From contig NW_003314263.1 of the NCBI RefSeq assembly GCF_000143415.4, forward strand, positions 4,344,159-4,408,158: a stretch of 64,000 nt of DNA, read 5' to 3'. The translations under genes and the position numbers were made by a program. The notes under the pieces were generated by a model, which saw nothing but the letters and a program-made list of their open reading frames with translations, was not told where the DNA came from and ran no database searches. Source of the stretch: Selaginella moellendorffii (Eukaryota > Streptophyta > Lycopodiopsida > Selaginellales > Selaginellaceae). This document shows, piece after piece, positions 51,201 to 63,747 of the stretch; the stretch's first letter is position 1; every line of letters begins with the position of its first letter.

Positions 51201-52261
51201 TATTACATCGACCTCATGCAATTTAGAAGGCGCTACAAAGAGAGTGTGAGGAGGAGTGAGGGAGGGAGCATAGAGGATGGCAGCAGTAATGCACGTGCCA
51301 TGGAAGCAGCACACAGGGCTCTCCTCCTTCCTCCTCTTCCCCTCTTCTCTCGAAAGAAGCATCTCCACGCTTGGATCTTGATTTCTCCCAAACGGTTAGG
51401 AGTTATTTCGATTCCTTCGACGGGGGGGATTGTAGGAGTGGAGCATCACGTTCTTCTACAATGGCACAGTGAGATCTGCCACAGATCTAGAGATCTCACT
51501 CACCCTAGTTTCGGTGGTGGCTGGGGTTTGCAAGCTTCCACGATTTGGGGCTTTTGGTTCTAGGGGGAAATTGATTTGTGGCAGTGATAGAGGCAAGGAA
51601 GAGGGACGTTGCTAGCAACAACAACCCTCCATTAGCTTCACCAGAGTGCCTATGGCAAAGGACGGGCTCGTTTTCTCCTCTTTTTGCTCTCCCGGCTTGG
51701 TTTCCGCTCTTTTTCTCGATTCAACTTCACGGCTAGCATCTATGGAGTGGCAAGAAGCACTCCTAGTAGCAGTACTTCATTCAGATCTAAGATCTGGGAG
51801 ATCTGGATGACCCTAGCTCGTGCTCTGGAATTGGGCAGTAGCTAGGGTTAGGGTTCCAGCTGGCAGCTAGGGTTAGGGTTCACCCTATTCTAGGGCTAGG
51901 GTTCCTTGGCAGCTAGGGCTTCTAGGGCTGGTGGTGGCAAGTCACTGCAGTCCTAGGAGGCTCTTAAGGCATCTCTACAGTGGACAAACAGTTGCAAAAG
52001 CTTTAGAAATTGAGTTCTTTGCCAAGATCTATGCGATCTTGCTTGTCTTCATGTATGACGAAAACAGTAGCCGTCAAGGATTGGGGGAGCTGGAGGTCAC
52101 TTTAGGGGTGACCTCGAGCAGCTAGGACTTGAAAAAGTTCCTAGCTTTCTGGATTCTCACGCATGGTGTCTTGCTTCGAGGATGATCGGGAAGGGAAGAT
52201 TTTTGGAACCAATGGTAGGGATTGCTGCCACATGTGGGGCCAGTAGCTAATGGGGCTGTGG
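51201..52261. other. Gene-free stretch after the LINE
   Basis: Pyrimidine-rich tracts (51310-51360) and several TAGGGTTAGGGTT and GCTAGGGTTCC repeats (51840-51915). No protein recognised; possibly the LINE 3' untranslated region. Confidence 0.4.
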
Positions 52262-52489
52262 TGTGACACATGTAAGGGATCCATATATCTCTTCTCCAAT
52301 GCTTGCTTTGGAGTTCACTCCCTTTGGAGGAGTTTCATGCCCTTTCTCTAGTTCACGGTGGAGGCACCTGGGAGGCAAACAGCCCAAGAACAGCACTGGG
52401 TGTTCGTGCTCATGGTTTCGCAGATTTGACCTTTTCCTGAGAGTGCGCTCTCAATGTTGTGCAATAGAGAAATGTACCTATATGTTGCA
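52262..52489 (-). repeat. Repeat E, copy 2 (inverted, internally deleted)
   Basis: Reverse complement of both ends of 35711-36271, missing the middle ~330 bp. Starts TGTGACACATG and ends ATGTTGCA on the plus strand. Confidence 0.65.
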
Positions 52490-52525
52490 TTGACCTCTGG
52501 CAGTTTGACCACCTAACGTTATTTG

Positions 52526-52613
52526 AATAACCTCGGCCCCTCGAGTGGCAAAACTGCCCGAGGTGGCTGGCCTGGGCTCGACCTTAGATAGTTTAGGGTT
52601 TAGGGTTTAAGGT
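52526..52613 (+). repeat. Element U third copy and telomere-like TTTAGGG units
   Basis: 52526-52595 matches the left part of U. Directly after it, GTTTAGGGTTTAGGGTTTAA (52586-52607) contains two plant telomere-type units. Confidence 0.55.
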
Positions 52614-52664
52614 AATTTTTATTCTCATTATATTGAAATTGTTGTAAAATTTTTGTTTTCATAG

Positions 52665-53995
52665 GCTACGTTATAACTTGACAATTGCGGCAGCAGAGTT
52701 TAAAGTACAAGACCAGACAGCCCAAGAAATATTTTGGAAGTCTCTTTCCGATATTGTTCTAAAGCGGACTGGTAAGCCTGCAATCTTTCGTGGTTTCATG
52801 ATAGATGGTGCTGGTGCAAATTGGAATGGTGTCCGAGCAGTTTTTGGGAATGGTTAGCTATTGGAAGGTCATGAGAGGACTTGTGAGTTCCATTGGGCTC
52901 AAAGCATAAATCAGCACTGCCACCTTATCAAGTCAAAGTTTCAATCAGCATTTAAGGAGTTGTGCAAACAATAGCAAGTTGCACCTTCTAAAGAAAAGCA
53001 TAAGGCAAAAGCAAATGAGATTTAAATATGGTGGCATGAAGATGGCCATACTGACGTAAGTTGCCTACCACAGCTTGAGTCATGGTTAGGGTGGTGGGAA
53101 GTTATGATGTTCTAGTGGGGACATCACTCTTTTCAGGTTGGTTTTTATTTTTTTCTTCTCATTTTATTACCTTTTAATATTACCTTTTCCATTAGGATCA
53201 ACCACTTAAGGACCTCGCATACACCCCAACTGTGAATCTCTCCGAAAGTAAGCACTGGAGTTGGCATTCCTCTGAGGTAGGGAAAGGGAAGATGAGTGTA
53301 TACGAAGCTTGTCTATCAGATTTGATACAAGCTATAGAGCAATCTTCAAAAGCACTGGCATTCGAGGAAGGAAAATACATGGGAATAGAGCCTTTTGTTG
53401 AGATGTTATATAATAGGATGAAGAGAAAATTAACTCCACCTGCCCAAACAATGGCAATTGCTATTGAGGAAATGGTCCATGGCACGTCTATGGAGTACAC
53501 TCCCTAGACTTCTATTGGTGATATAGAGACTGTCCACTCAAAGTGTCATTTTTCCTTTGTTTGTGAAGATGTTAGTACGAACATTGGAGCAAAAAGCTCT
53601 CACAAGTCTGATGTCGAGTACACAAGAGGCCAACCAAAAAAGGTAAGGCAGTTAAATTTATTAGTATTGTTTTCAAGAAGAAGCAAGGTAAAATTAACTT
53701 GGCTCAAACATTTAAGTGTGAGATTCTCTATACAAAGTATATTACTGCGCTTGCAAAGGAGTACATAGTCAAAATAGAAGGTGAAAAGTACACAATGGCC
53801 ATTCACAATTTTCCTTTTTGCACATGTCCAAACTTTACGAAGTGCAAGGAACATGGGAAGGCATATGCTCCTTGCAAACATATGTACTACATCTTCATCA
53901 ACATCTTGCACTAGGATCCTAAAATGGATATTCATATACACCAAACAAGCCTTACTATTACTGAGTTGCAGAAAACTTTTGGAGCTAACTAGATT
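52665..53995 (+). pseudogene. MULE/SWIM-type transposase-derived gene, decayed
   Basis: Exon 1 after an acceptor (TTTTCATAG, 52664) reads VLKRTGKPAIFRGFMIDGAG, ANWNGVRAVFGNG, stop, then CEFHWAQSINQHCHLIKSKF. A donor follows GHHSFQ at ~53137. Exon 2 (after CATTAG at ~53195) reads DQPLKDLAYTPTVNLSESKH and EACLSDLIQAIEQSSKALAF. The C-terminal part has a SWIM zinc finger: FCTCPNFTKCKEHGKAYAPC then KH (~53810-53885). This layout fits transposase-derived zinc-finger proteins of the MULE type, acting on DNA in the nucleus. Four or more stops show decay. Confidence 0.6.
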
Positions 53996-54083
53996 TCTCC
54001 AACACTATTGATGTTTATTCTCTATCAATAAAACTTATTATACTTTATATAATTAATAAAAGAGTGTTTTTTCATTTCACTTT

Positions 54084-54383
54084 TCATTTTATATGCTTCC
54101 GAGTGTTCTTTTCGCAATATTGCCCATAATATTTGTGTGTCTCCATTTCTATCTTTACCATCTCAAAAAAGATTCCATGGTAGTCTTTCGGGTGCGTGAT
54201 GTTGCAGTGTGTCACAAGAACATATATACCATCATACTGATCATTGCCATTGTTTCCACCAAACGTTAAAAAACATATAGGGCATTTCTTAAAAGTGGCA
54301 GAATTACACTTTTCTAAAACAAGTAAGAGGGTATTCTTTTTCACCCAATTTGTTGCACCATTTGTTATTGCATTTATCTCCAA
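54084..54383 (-). pseudogene. Unknown Cys-containing protein fragment
   Basis: A 99-residue open frame with KCPICFLTFGGNNGNDQYDG, IYVLVTHCNITHPKDYHGIF and FEMVKIEMETHKYYGQYCEK. The CPxC and later Cys/His could form a zinc site. The last part resembles the plus-strand fragments at 43421 and 63570, so it is probably another copy of that unknown gene, in the opposite orientation. Confidence 0.4.
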
Positions 54384-54715
54384 CTCATGATCACTATCCT
54401 CTCTTTCATTCTCTTGTATGGTTTGGTTATGTTGTACAATGGGATAGTTATTGCATCTCCCTAAGAAAAAGATGCATCAAGTCCAAGTCAAAATAAGTGA
54501 TAGCTCACTGTTCTTATATAGTATAATCAAATCTAAAATGCAACTTGCCATCAAGTATAATACTACAAAAGAAATTCATAAATGTCACATTTCTAAAGAA
54601 GTGCAATAATCACTTTTCTACTCTAACTCCAGACTGTATTCAACTCAATTGCCTTAGCCCTAAAAGTTAACATCCCTTTCAAGCCACATCATACATATTA
54701 CCTATTAAAGTCTAG

Positions 54716-54833
54716 GTGTAGCGCATGTGATCATGGGATGAGATTTGGATATACTATCACTATGGATTCTTGGAACTTTGGGGGATAAATGGGGATAAAA
54801 TAGCCACTAAGGGTTTTCTCATCAAGCAATGGA
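54716..54833 (+). repeat. Dispersed repeat R, partial copy 2
   Basis: Matches the first ~115 bp of 26007-26510 and 61213-61716 (GTGATCATGGGATGAGATTT, GGGGATAAAATAGCCACTAA). Confidence 0.65.
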
Positions 54834-57800
54834 TATCCATATTGTATTAACACGATTCCTCAATCATTTTCAAGATCTGATGTGAAGCCAAAACAATAAC
54901 AAAAAATATAATAAGGAAAACTCTTTATCACTCAACATAACAATACCACTTTCACTAATATAGTGCTAGCAATGTTAATGCTTTAACTACATATATTCTC
55001 CATCTAACAATCTACTCCAAGTGCTAATGAATTCACCAACAAGCTATAGCAAATGAATGATACAACTTTTTTAAAACCTTAATGGGCAAACTTTCAAGTA
55101 ATCATGGTACCAATACTAGCTTAGTATATGATAAATCACTTTTAAGAATCCAGTCAAAGCTACTATAATACTACTATATGCAAGTAGACTAGTATCATGA
55201 TCATTGTTTGACCAAACAACTTTGTAAATACATTGGTCATGATCACATGGATATAATATAAAAATCACAATCATTTAATCGTCAATCAAGCAATACCATG
55301 AGTAATGCCCATTTCACTACTACAAAATTTACGTGAATATCAAATGCCAACTCATTTTGCCAAAATTCAACATAAATGCCATACCTCAGTAATAAAAGTT
55401 TACAACATCTAAAATCACTAACTTTAATATAAACAAGCTCGTGCCACTCTTTTTTTTACCACACTTAAAACTAATCCAACACAAAACCACTCAAGGAGCA
55501 ATAATAAAATTCTTTAAAAAAGAATTAAGCATTGTAACCCAAATCTTCTAATAGCAAGCCTAAACAAAATGGTTTAACACTTCATCACTTAACATTCTAT
55601 GACTCACCACTTGTAAGATTACCATTGAACTCTTGATTACATGATGTGAATATAAATAATAAAATCACACCCTAAACTTGCCACCAAGCATAATATTATA
55701 AAAGAAAGGCACAAAGGTCAACTTTCTAAAAAAGTGTAATGACCATTTTTCATGCTTTTGCTTCTAAGTATATAGCCAAAAGAGTAAAGGGATAAGAGTA
55801 TTAATTGACATTGGAATAATCTTAAAGCATCCAACATCCCAATGTCAAAACCAATACACAAAATAGAGACAAATAAAGTCTGGCATTATTGCCAGCATAC
55901 TGGTGGCATAGCATGTGGTTATGGGTACTCCATGAATTAGCCTGGTATAGAAATTAGGCTTAAACTCAAGCCAAACATAGGAGGAGGATAGAAATGTAAC
56001 TGAGGAGCTAAAATAAGTCTTAGGTTGGTTGGTCATACCCAACTTATCCACTCCCCTTATTATACACTTGGAACCCCCTATACCATCATATTAGTTAGTG
56101 TATAACTCAAGTTAAGGAATATTTTGCCCAATGCTTATAATGCTGTTTGCAAGGCAAAAGCATCATCTTGCATGGGAGATATGTTGTGTCTATTGATTGC
56201 ATATCCAGCATTAGTGAACCATCCACTAGTGGAGAAATAAATGATTGATGGGAAGACTAAATCTGTGGTTATAATGGATAAGATAAATGCCTACAAGTTC
56301 ATGTAGTGAATAATGAGAGACTAGTGCTCAATACACAAGGGTTCTTATCACTAGCCCATGCAAGATATAATGAGATAGAAACTCTTTACCAAGCTAAATA
56401 TGTTTAGCAAATAACATATAGAAATTTCATCTTTATACTCGTTCGGTCTAAGTACACTCGAAATGCCTAATTAACTCCATTAGTACAAGAGGGTCTACTA
56501 AAAGGTCCAGCAATACTAATATCCTTCTATCGTGGTAGTAAGAGAAGAATATCATAAAGGACTTATATTTGCAATCACATTAGTAACACTCTCCCCTTGT
56601 AAGGGAGATCAATATCCTTGTTAATGCATACTATAGTCTAAACTGCCATTAAAAAAAAACCCCAAAAAAAGATTATAGTCTTCATATTTGTGATAAAAGC
56701 ACCATCTTAAATGAGTTAGGGGATTAACTCTTTGTTTATCACAGATGCAATACAATTTTAATACCTTTAAGCCATTGCTAACAAGGAAATGACTAATGGA
56801 GTTAGCCACCCTTACTACTTTGTGTATCACCCAATTTACAAAAGATCATATGCCCCTACTTGCAAATGATATAGAGAGAGAAGCTATAGGCCCCAACCCT
56901 CCTAAGGAAACAAACTAAACATGTCGATAATGTTTAGATAAACTATTGTAAACATGCAATTAAAGTTGTTTACATGATCACACCTTTTTATTAAAAATAG
57001 AAACATTGAGAGAGAGGTGGGTTATGTGACTAATCTATAGTAGGTATATAAAAACTATAGATTTCATCATGTATATGAAGTGCCGAAGCTAATCTACCTA
57101 TACTAGCCCTATACTAGATCAAAAAATGGATAATATCAAAGTTATATACAAAGATGGAGATATCAAATTATTAGTGAAGAAATCATAGATAAAAACACAA
57201 AAGTATTCCAAGTAAGTTATCATCTAATAAGGTAAGATTATAGTATAGGAACCACCAAGATCATTATAGTATAAAGACATAGGATTAACTATCCAATAAA
57301 ATTCAATACCAAGCATACCATTAAGAAAGCTTAATAACAAAATTGAACTATCAAAGATTTTAGATAGCATTCCAAAAAATTTATAAAATACTACTCAAAG
57401 AATACAAAAATGTATTGATTAAACAAACAAAATACTTGTGAATATATCACCCAAAAGAAATAATGTGCCAATTTATCATAACCAACCATAACAACAATCA
57501 GTAAAATATAATCGCAAGGGCCAACAAATATTAGTTTATGTCAACTATTCTACTAGCAAGTTTCAATATATCCCAGTCAACAATATAAAGCAACCTAAAT
57601 TGCTTAAGAAAACATTAGCAATATTCTACCAATTACTCAAACCTAAGAGATGAATCCAAAGCAAAAACAAAAAATATATGGTAATACACAAAGCCAAAAG
57701 TTATCAAGATAATAACTAACCATAACAAAAGATCATTGATCATCCCATCAATATTGATGCATATGAATTAGTGAATAAGAATGGCAAATCATCTAAAATA

Positions 57801-57959
57801 ACAATAATCAAGTAAGACCTTTAACAAGGATTATCAACTATCTTAAATAAAAATTAATCATTATCAATGATCACCAAATGTAAACACCAATTTAAACTTT
57901 AAAACTAATAAGCCAAAATGTTATTCTTTAAGACAAAGACTTTGTTGAGGGGGAAGAAT
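54834..57959. other. AT-rich, gene-free stretch
   Basis: No supported gene. At 55315 the sequence CACTACTACAAAATT resembles a CACTA terminus, but no partner or transposase was found. Short frames at 55845-56051 and 56621-56830 show no domain. Confidence 0.4.
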
Positions 57960-58192
57960 TGTTATGTGCTAACTTTGACCATGTAGTCAATGTTGGTGAA
58001 AAGGAGGCTCAAAGGTATATTAAAGCATGTTAGAGTAAGGAACTTAACCTACCCTATAACTCATAAGGGAGCAACAGTGTAGTGGAGATTTTTAGGTAAC
58101 TCGGGGGTGGTTGAGTGGTGAAGAACCTCAAGAGGAGGCATAGTTTAGTCTAGGGAGACTAGATCTCTATCTTTTTATGACGGATCATAACA
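57960..58192 (+). repeat. Family B LTR, truncated element
   Basis: 233 bp, TGTTATGTGC to ATAACA, preceded by the family's purine tract (TTGAGGGGGAAGAA). Nothing else of the element is recognisable upstream. Confidence 0.8.
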
Positions 58193-59504
58193 AAACTAGT
58201 TTAGCCTACAAAAACACAATATAAACTGAGTTTACAAAAAATAAAGTCTTATATGTTGATTTTGTGAGATGCCATGTTGAGGTTCATAGTGTGCTCCAAG
58301 TCACTGATTTGACAAGTGTGATTAGAACACTAATGTGTTGTTCTTCATCATCTTGGAACTTCTCTTAAATGCACTTCTAAAATGCCAAACACCTATAGTT
58401 TCCATCAATTACATATAACATTTTTCCAATGAACCCTATTATCTCCACATGTTATTCTAAGAATCCCTCAAATTCATAAGACTTTTACAGCTATATAAGA
58501 TCCCATTTTTGTTCAAGTTCAGTTTTCATTGGCTCTATTCAACTAGTTTCAGGGAAAGTTGGTGAAATGATGAAGGTACCAACCATACTCTTGAACTTGA
58601 CTTTTGCAAGTAGATAGCCATGTTGAAGTCATCAGCTATACACACCTAATGGCTTTAAACCAACTGGCACAAAGGAACCAAAAAATGTTGAGGGCTATTT
58701 CACACAATTTCTTGTAACACTTTACTGACCATCTATTCTTGAGCTTGGACAATTGTGTCTTGAACATAATCATTTAAGATGGTGTTAGAATCATGCATGT
58801 ATAACCCCTCACCACCACTAGCTCCCCATGCACCACTAGCCTTAAAAGCTGTATAAGCAGCTACCATACTACCAATAGTCTTTGCAGTAGGTGCAGCTAC
58901 CACACCACCAATGACCTCTATAATAGGCATATCTAACTTGACAAAAGCAGCCTTAGTAGCTAGAGGCATAGCTCCCTCACCACCACCAACATCAGGCCCA
59001 AGTACATTGCGACAAGCAACTGCAGCCTTAGTAGCACTAGTTTGAACAAGCATAACTTTCCCACCACCATCAGCATCAACAATGATCTTGCCCAATAAAC
59101 ACATCCTCAATAATAGTAGTATTAAGACTTGTTTCAACTTCCATGTCAACATCCATTTCATCATTATATTCTTCATTGCATCCCTCAGCACTACTAATAG
59201 CAACTTCATTGGATACTTAGGATGAATCTCTAGTTAATTAGCCAAGCCTATAACAATCAAGGTAGCTGCTTTTTTCTTGAGATTGGTACCATTGAGGCTT
59301 GCTTTAATGCTTCCTCCAAAATAAAAAACAAAATACTAATATCTAATATGCAAAGTAAAGAAAATTTATGGCATTATAAGTTCAAGTCCCCTCTTGGTTA
59401 GTCAAGCTTAATTTATATGTGCTCTTACAAGAAAAGTTTATAAGTAAAAGAAAATGAAAAATAGATTGTAAACTAGGAGAAATGCAAAAGAAAAACACAA
59501 GTCA
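58193..59504. other. AT-rich flank with a decayed unknown protein
   Basis: Only the fragment at 58733-59215 has a coding look. The rest is unassigned. Confidence 0.35.
58733..59215 (-). pseudogene. Unknown Gly/Ala-rich protein fragment with a frameshift
   Basis: The first part, in one frame, reads SNEVAISSAEGCNEEYNDEM and DVDMEVETSLNTTIIEDVFI. One base later the other frame continues IIVDADGGGKVMLVQTSATK, then LATKAAFVKLDMPIIEVIGG with repeated ATKAA. The frame switch at ~59085 suggests a pseudogene. No family recognised. Confidence 0.35.
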
Positions 59505-60975
59505 CTAGGAGAGGTCAGGTCGTGTGAGAATTGATCTCATCCTACATCTCTAAATTCAGAAAAGAAAAATTCTTGAGGCTGAAAAGGCCTCAAGACATAA
59601 AAAAGAACACAACAACAATATAGGAGAGGTTGTTTCACACAAGAACCAAGCTCACCCTTCCCACTTTAAAATTTAGGAAAAGAAATTCTTGAGGCCAAAA
59701 AGGCCTTAAGAAAGGAAAAAAGAATATATGACAAGAACGTAAGAGAGGTTGGTTCACGCAAGAATCAACCTCATCTCCCCCTCTAAATTTTTGGGAAATA
59801 GAATTCTTGAGGTGAATTAAGCCTCAAGAAACAAAAATGAATAAAATAAAAATATGAGAGATTTCAATTTATGCAATAACTGACCTTACCCTCCCCATCT
59901 TAAATTCAAGAAAAAATAAGTCTTAAGGCAAATAAGGCACAATAAAATTATAGGAGAGGTTGGTTCGTGCTAAAATCGACTTCCCCCTCCCCCTTTGAAA
60001 TATAGAGGAAAAGAATTTATAAAGTTCTCAAGGTAAATAAAACCTGAAGATGTTCATTCTCATAAGAATTGCCCTCAGCAACAAGAAAAAAAATCAAGAA
60101 AGCTTGCCTCTAGGAAAAACAAAGGTGGGGAAACATTAAGTCATGCACAAACAGATCTTTCTCACCCTTTCAACAAGGAAGGAAAAAAAAAACAAGGTAG
60201 AGATGAGCAAAAAGATGAAAGAGAAAAGAAAATAGAATGTCAAGACATGTTGGTTCGCATGAAAAGTGACATCTCCATCCCTCTCATTGTTCAAAAGAAA
60301 AACAAATCAAGAAAAAAAAGCCTTTAATGGAAGAAAGAAGATGAGTAGATATCAATTCATATGAAAACCAACCTTTCCCAACCCAATTTCTCATCCCACA
60401 AAAGAATCTCACTCTCTAAGAAGCTCAAAATGATGGGGAGAAAAAATTATCAAGCCACTTACCTACTAAAGCATTAATGCTGTGGAATGCTAAAATCTCA
60501 TCAATTTGCCCCTTATTAGTTGCCCAAAACCCCAATGAGCACACTACAACTCATAAGATTGATTAGCAACTCTCTTTTAGACCCATTTCTCTCAGCTTTC
60601 AATAGCAGAACCTCAACTAAATTCCTCTCTCACAGCAACACCTCAGCTAGATCTATCTCTTTTGCCCATACCCAAAAAAGTCAACACCAGAAAAGCAAAC
60701 CCTACAATGACAAACTATATAAAGCTTTGAAAATCAATAGTCAAGATTTGTTGAGGAGGGACAGTATTATTTTCTCACAATCAATTATAAAATTATTTTT
60801 AATATTTTCATATATCTCTATATTCTAAACTAATCTCTTGGCTCCCTTCCACAAGAAAGAAAATAAGGAGATGGTCCTATAAAGAAAGAATGTCAAGAAA
60901 TGTTGATTCGTGTAAGAATTGATATCTCCATCACTCTAAATGTTCTATAAAAAACAAAAATAAATAAAATCTTGC
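59505..60975 (+). repeat. Degenerate ~115-bp tandem repeat array
   Basis: Units start near 59505, 59621, 59740, 59854 and 59951 (spacing 116, 119, 114, 97). Further diverged units are at ~60121, ~60240, ~60340 and ~60890. Each has AGGAGAGGTTGGTTC-like sequence, a CAC/TCC-rich middle, and AATTCTTGAGGC plus GGCCTCAAGA-like sequence. The pair TCTTGAGGC / GCCTCAAGA gives each unit a small inverted repeat. Confidence 0.7.
60520..60828 (+). other. Open frame of doubtful reality in the tandem array
   Basis: 102 residues (MPKTPMSTLQLIRLISNSLL ...), Ser-rich, reminiscent of an organelle-targeting leader, but lying within repeated sequence (a similar stretch recurs at ~60975). Not accepted as a gene. 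Confidence 0.2.
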
Positions 60976-61212
60976 GATTGATTGGTGCCTCTCTTTTATA
61001 ACCCCATTCATCTTAGCAATATTATTCCTCTCACAATTAATTACACAATTAATATGGGTGGCTCTTTAAGATTTTCAAATATCTCTAGATTTTAAATTTT
61101 TGTATATTTTGTTAGAATAATTAACTTATCCTTTACAAGGACATAGCTAATTACCTTTGTTCTTTTTTGTTTGTTTCTTCTTAAATTTTTTTGAAGTGCT
61201 CAAACAGAGAGA

Positions 61213-61716
61213 AGATGTAGCATATGTAATCATGGGATGAGATTTGGATATATTATCACCATGGATCCTTAGAACTTTGAGGGATAAATAGGGATAAAAT
61301 AACCATTAAAAGCTTTATTATTAAACAATTATTCTTTTTCCAATTGGCTTAAGGGGAAAGAGATCTAATGCACTATATGTAGGATCAGAGCAAATGGCAT
61401 AGGTGCGATTCTCATTGATTAGTAGCTACTTTAAAATATAATATACCCTTAAATATATATTACCACCCCTAAATTTAAATCTTACATATTAAGTATTTAT
61501 GCACATATCCTTCCTCTTGTCATACATCCATAAATAAAGGTATTTATTGTGGAACTGCAATATGGATGGATGATTAGTTGTCTCACATGGAATAATTGGT
61601 CTATAGAATGGAAGGATTGGTAGATTCAATGTGGAAATGAAAGTGTTAATTCTCTTTGGCTCAGTACAGATTGTGAGTCAATAATCAATGAGAACATTAA
61701 TATCTCTAAAGGGGGG
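61213..61716 (+). repeat. Dispersed repeat R, copy 3
   Basis: Aligns with 26007-26510 along ~500 bp. It ends with TCTAAAGGGGGG followed by TGATGTAGTGGGG, which looks like a polypurine tract and an LTR start. Confidence 0.65.
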
Positions 61717-61723
61717 TGATGTA

Positions 61724-62225
61724 GTGGGGAATGGTCCAAAGATGAGTTGAGTTCATGAGTTGAGCTCAATTCAACACAAGTCAACTCAAGTCAACACAAT
61801 CAACTAGATGGAGTTGGGCCAATCAATATTTGAGTTAAAAGTTTCTATAAGATTGAATTATTTAAAAAAGACAAAGTTCATAAGACCTTAACTTTTGCAA
61901 AGCTATATTATTTTATTATGACTACTGTTACAACTATCATATTTTTATTTGACTACTTAATATTTTGAATACTTTTACTATTGTAGATACTATTCCTTCA
62001 TTTAAAAGATTTTTTAGGGTTCTTGAGAAGATGGAAGCAAGGAAAATATAAGATCTGTGAGTAAGAGTTGTAGTGCAAAGGAATGTAAGAATGTTAATTT
62101 TGTTTCACTACCACAATCTTGATATTACACTTCTAATCCTTATTACTCATCTAGGATTGTGGAGACCACTATCATGATTGATGAAAATGCTTTTGCTACT
62201 TCTGAAACAATAGTCCAGAGTAAAA
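61724..62225 (+). repeat. Duplicated segment S, left part, copy 2
   Basis: Partner of 37102-37622. Here it continues uninterrupted into 62226-62828, which is missing in copy 1. Confidence 0.7.
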
Positions 62226-62300
62226 GAATTGAAGAAATGAATAACACGCAGAAAGCACCAATAAATTTACTCCATAAAACTTTTTATGACATTTGTAATT
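61990..62300 (+). pseudogene. Unknown gene, possible hydrophilic exon
   Basis: One frame reads EDGSKENIRSVSKSCSAKEC, KNVNFVSLPQS, stop, YYTSNPYYSSRIVETTIMID and ENAFATSETIVQSKRIEEMN. It precedes the exon at 62946 on the same strand and may belong to the same decayed gene. Confidence 0.3.
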
Positions 62301-62945
62301 TACATATCAATTCACATTAGAAACTTGGTTGCTTGCTTATATCACAATTCTCTTATATGATAAGACCAAGGTATATTTTTGTAGTGAATCCTCATTAAAA
62401 GTTTTTGGGAGTTGTTTGTGAATAATAATAAAAGAAATTGAAATCTTTCAAAAGACTCAAAAGTAATATGACATCAAAGAATCAACTTTATCTACATTTC
62501 CAAGACTGAAAGGCAATCTCACACAAGAGAATGGCAACATGCCAACGTGCTCTACCACTATAATGTAGTCTATAATTTTCCTTGCAGTCTATTCCCTAGA
62601 TATTTGGAATGTGTAGAAAAGAATATATGCATAGCAAAGTAGGATTTCGTCATAATGATAGAGCATGTGTATACACGATAATCTAAAATTTTAGAAGCTC
62701 TTATATTTACAAGCAACCTATGATTATGAGGCCCTATTTCCAAGTCTAACATTTAAAGAATCTAAGTATTGTCAATGTCATAATAAATAAACCTCATTCA
62801 CAAGACTAAAACTTAGTATATAAACTATCTAGAAAAGTTATAATCATTGTAGTTTTTTTGTTCTCCTTGAGCTCTTTGGAAGTTTGTATTGAAATGGCTT
62901 AAAAGAAAATCATTGCTACTCATACTTGGCCCTTAACATTTCATA

Positions 62946-63480
62946 TCAATCTCCACCTTCATCCCCAAGTTCTACCAACATTCCATCTTCACCTCCACAT
63001 AACAATCTTTTTTTTGCTAAAGGCTCTAATGAAGTTGAACTAAAGCTCCCTATATATGAAATTTTGGATCTTGCTACTAGAGAGGGATTACTTCTAGTGT
63101 TTTAAGAGCAATGCCACATATTTTTGCAAGATCTTACTCTTGACATAGTAGGACTACTTGAAAGCACAGAATGCTATTACATTTGGTGTCTAATATGCTA
63201 CTTTATCTTGGACAAGACAAATGGCTCTATAGGTTTGAAACTTTTCTTAAGCATTATAACAATTGCCCAATGGCAGATTTGGAAAATGTGCATATGTAGA
63301 TGTACAATAGATTTAAGAATGAGTTACAGACACATACCCACTATTACTTCATGGTGAGGAACAACATCCCCTTGGGAAACATTGCATCGACTAGTGCAAA
63401 ATATGAGGTTTTAGGCCACCCTATAGTAGGGAAAGCAACCCTCATGGATCTTCATAAGATCTAGAATCACTTTACTATAC
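62946..63480 (+). pseudogene. Unknown plant protein, decayed, copy 2
   Basis: Frame 1: ISYQSPPSSPSSTNIPSSPP, then ELKLPIYEILDLATREGLLL, stop, EQCHIFLQDLTLDIVGLLES and TECYYIWCLICYFILDKTNG. After a frameshift near 63290, another frame gives MYNRFKNELQTHTHYYFMVR and NNIPLGNIASTSAKYEVLGH, then IVGKATLMDLHKI. The continuous sense across a shift shows a decayed gene; the family is not known to me. It converges with the methyltransferase-like gene on the other strand. Confidence 0.5.
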
Positions 63481-63747
63481 TATAGTATTGTCACTTTTAA
63501 AAGAAAAAATATAATAAAATGATATTAGTTGTAGGCAACATACTTTGTTTTAGAAGGTGCTATCATATCACATACAATTGTTTACAAAATGTTGAAGGAC
63601 GAGATGGCAACACATAAGCGTTACAAAGTGATGGTGATAGATGAGAATGATAATTTGCAATTATGATATCTGACACTATCACTGACATCTGACACTTTCA
63701 CAAACATCTGACATATAACAAGTTTTTCATTTTATGTAAGGATGTAA

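Noticed and set aside
51840-52613. TAGGGTT and TTTAGGG repeats as an interstitial telomere
   Set aside because: Only two or three perfect units; too short to claim a telomeric origin.
55315-55335. CACTACTACAAAATT as a second CACTA end
   Set aside because: Same orientation as the left end at 22654, no subterminal repeats or transposase nearby; probably chance or a solo fragment.
60520-60828. 102-residue Ser-rich ORF as a gene for an organelle protein
   Set aside because: It lies in a degenerate tandem array and a similar stretch recurs nearby; no domain.
59505-60975. CRISPR-like repeat array
   Set aside because: Units are adjacent and diverged with no constant short repeat and variable spacers, and the context is eukaryotic.
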